NCBI GenBank assembly: GCA_030613285.1
Contig: JAUWME010000019.1
Location: 1 to 12,906 of the forward strand
DNA: 12,906 nt
Source: Candidatus Zymogenus sp.
GTDB taxonomy: Bacteria > Desulfobacterota > Zymogenia > Zymogenales > Zymogenaceae
Direction of reading: 5' to 3'
Shown here: positions 11,218-12,906 of the stretch, in pieces
Numbering within the stretch: the first letter of the stretch is position 1
How the letters are laid out: every line of letters starts with the position of its first letter
The notes under the pieces: model-generated
Told to the model about the DNA's origin: nothing
The model's input: the letters and a program-made list of their open reading frames with translations, nothing else
The model's database searches: none
Made by a program: the position numbers and the translations under genes

Positions 11218-12906
11218 TTATGTTTTTGAATATATCTTCCCCTCACGAAAATCCCGCCACACCTCCTCAAACCAGCTTTCGGTTTTTGGTATCGGCCTGA
11301 CCTGAACCGGCCAAGCCTCGCCCTTGAGGTCGCTATCATCGCTATCATATCTAAACTCGACAATTGTATCTAACGATTCATCAACAGTGACTCTCAGTTC
11401 TTGTCCTATATTCTCATCATATTTTTTTGCGATGTCACTGATGTTTCCCACCAAAAACGACCCCCGGCCTCCCTTCAATTTCTTCAGTAGCGCAAGAGCC
11501 GATATTAACATTGCCCTTTCAGTCAACAGGAGGTCTTCGTTTCTGAGGTAGGCGGAAATCTCATTACGATTTTTTATGCCGGCAATGGTGTGCTGAGAAA
11601 GTGCCTCCCCGTTTTCCACAAGGGCGTCCTCAATATCGCCGATGTTTCTCACAATTCCCATGACGGCAGACATCCTCTCCTGAATTTGTGCCCGCTCAAC
11701 TTTTGGATCAACCTTCTTTTCCAAGTGGGTAATCCGCTTTAAGCAGTTCATCTTATCAGCGATTTTTTCGATACCCTTTTGCCTCACCTTTTTCTCATCT
11801 AATATATTGACATTTGAACGCCCCACCTCTGAACACCTCCAGGCAATCATCTGGGCGGCGCGTAGAGAACCCACTTGCCCAGAGTTCAAGGCACTACCGC
11901 CGGGACGATAGACGCCGTGGGTACCAGAACACTCCCCCACCGGAAAAAAGTTCTTGATGTTAGACTCCCACCAGATGGAGCCCAAAAGCCCGCCGTTCAC
12001 GTGCTGATGACAGACGGCAATCTCCAGAGGCTCTCTTTCAAGATCGGTGCCGTTTTCCTTAAATAGTTTAAATGCCGGGAGATTCATTTCTATCAGTCGA
12101 TCCGCCGGAGTTGCACCCACAGCTTTTGATTTCTGCAAATACTCCCCAACAACCGCAGGTGCGGTGTCGATGGAAAATTCAACACCCTCAATTGTCGGGT
12201 TCTTCGTGTAATCCAAAAAGACCCTGCGATTTTTGGCAGTCCTCTCGATGTAAACAGCAAGATCGATATTGGACGACCCGAAGGAATCGATCTTCCTCAC
12301 ATCAAAGGGCCACTGGTAACCTTTAAGAAACTGTGCCTGAAAAAGGAGATCGGGTTTGGGGAAATAGTCGTTTAAAAACTCCCTTTCGTCATTGCCGTCC
12401 AAATCCGTAGAGAAGTACCGAGGGATTACCTGCTGGTAACTCCCCGAAAGGTTCCAGCGAAAGGGGGTGGATGCAATGCCGAATTGAGACTCGGTAAGAT
12501 TTTGGGCCACAGCCCCGGCCTTCATGGCAATCCCCAAAGAGCCCACCTGCGATCTGGGATAGACGCTCTCTTTATAAAGGCCCGCCGGCCCCCCCGTACC
12601 GTAAACGACGTATCGGGCAGCAATTAGCCGAAGCCCAAAGTTCTCATCATCCACACCTTTATGGTCAAGGGCGATAAGCCCAGAGATGCTTTTTGTATCG
12701 CCATCAGAAATTGTAACGAGATCAATGACCTCCAACCCATCGAGGATTGGGATGTTGAGTCGCCTCACCTCATCAAGGAGCCTTTGGTACATTGCGATGG
12801 AGGTGTTCGGCCCCGCAGACGTTCCACGAGACCTCTCATCGTGATCGGTCTTGTAGCCAACATAGTTGCCAAAACAGTCGTGAGGAAAGGGGACGCCCAG
12901 CTCCAC
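11218..12906 (-). CDS. FAD-dependent oxidoreductase, fumarate reductase/SdhA-like flavoprotein (N-terminus outside window)
   Basis: The frame is open through the right edge; 562 codons are visible. The GTG at the edge is probably internal, because the N-terminal GxGxxG dinucleotide-binding segment is missing. The visible part follows the FAD_binding_2 pattern: GPNTSIAMYQRLLDEVRR (32-49), GLEVIDLV (57-64), ARYVVYGTGGPAGLY (97-111), the substrate-side segment CHQHVNGGLLG (299-309), and the FAD-binding end FFPVGECSGTHGVYRPGGSALNSGQVG (320-346; landmark). Fumarate reductases and L-aspartate oxidases have a similar end with RLGGNSL; here it is RPGGSALNSGQVG. About 210 mostly helical residues follow, as in the SdhA C-terminal region. 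There is no partner iron-sulfur subunit in the window. It is first of the visible three genes, 15 nt before the ThuA-like gene. A sugar or sugar-acid oxidising or reducing role is inferred only from context. Confidence 0.85.
   Translation of the reverse strand: MELGVPFPHDCFGNYVGYKTDHDERSRGTSAGPNTSIAMYQRLLDEVRRLNIPILDGLEVIDLVTISDGDTKSISGLIALDHKGVDDENFGLRLIAARYVVYGTGGPAGLYKESVYPRSQVGSLGIAMKAGAVAQNLTESQFGIASTPFRWNLSGSYQQVIPRYFSTDLDGNDEREFLNDYFPKPDLLFQAQFLKGYQWPFDVRKIDSFGSSNIDLAVYIERTAKNRRVFLDYTKNPTIEGVEFSIDTAPAVVGEYLQKSKAVGATPADRLIEMNLPAFKLFKENGTDLEREPLEIAVCHQHVNGGLLGSIWWESNIKNFFPVGECSGTHGVYRPGGSALNSGQVGSLRAAQMIAWRCSEVGRSNVNILDEKKVRQKGIEKIADKMNCLKRITHLEKKVDPKVERAQIQERMSAVMGIVRNIGDIEDALVENGEALSQHTIAGIKNRNEISAYLRNEDLLLTERAMLISALALLKKLKGGRGSFLVGNISDIAKKYDENIGQELRVTVDESLDTIVEFRYDSDDSDLKGEAWPVQVRPIPKTESWFEEVWRDFREGKIYSKT

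Overview
The window looks like chromosomal DNA of an anaerobic or facultative Gram-negative bacterium of moderate GC, perhaps a deltaproteobacterial-type (Desulfobacterota-like) lineage. That guess rests on a membrane 4Fe-4S protein, a cation-coupled GPH sugar symporter, and intergenic DNA packed with REP-like hairpins (ATTCCCGC-TTTC-GCGGGAAT). It is weak taxonomic evidence and no 16S or other marker gene is present.

Layout, left to right. (1) 2-1003 (-): a membrane 4Fe-4S protein of the NapH/NosR/CcoG type, cut by the left edge. (2) 1202-1576 (-): a RidA-family protein. (3) 1577-2050: repeats plus the terminator of the next gene. (4) 2051-2653 (-): a TetR-family regulator with a good sigma70 promoter and a palindromic operator at its own start site. 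(5) 2654-3283: about 630 bp of promoter and repeats. (6) 3284-3919 (+): KDPG aldolase. (7) 4153-5229 (-): 2-keto-3-deoxygluconate (KDG) kinase, convergent with the aldolase. (8) 5524-7620 (-): a large cytoplasmic protein whose family I cannot name, a candidate polysaccharide lyase or glycosidase. (9) 7718-9178 (-): GPH symporter. (10) 9522-10565, 10576-11202 and 11218-12906 (all -): a tight operon transcribed in the order FAD/fumarate-reductase-type flavoprotein (cut by the right edge), ThuA-like protein, Gfo/Idh/MocA dehydrogenase.

Working together, the right two thirds reads as a uronic-acid or sugar-acid utilisation locus. The GPH symporter would import an oligo- or monosaccharide. The unassigned 698-residue protein, which shows no signal peptide, would cleave it inside the cell. 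The redox trio would oxidise, reduce or epimerise the sugar. KDG kinase and KDPG aldolase would finish the Entner-Doudoroff end to pyruvate and glyceraldehyde 3-phosphate. No familiar lyase, unsaturated glucuronyl hydrolase, KduI/KduD or UxaC/UxuAB is visible. The middle chemistry is therefore either outside the window or carried out by the unusual genes here, which makes the 698-residue protein and the FAD-ThuA-Gfo operon the best candidates for something new.

The intergenic DNA is also notable. It holds at least three dispersed repeat types: paired REP-like hairpins, a composite inverted-half element of about 130-170 bp that brackets both the aldolase and the kinase genes, and a 33-nt unit present twice.
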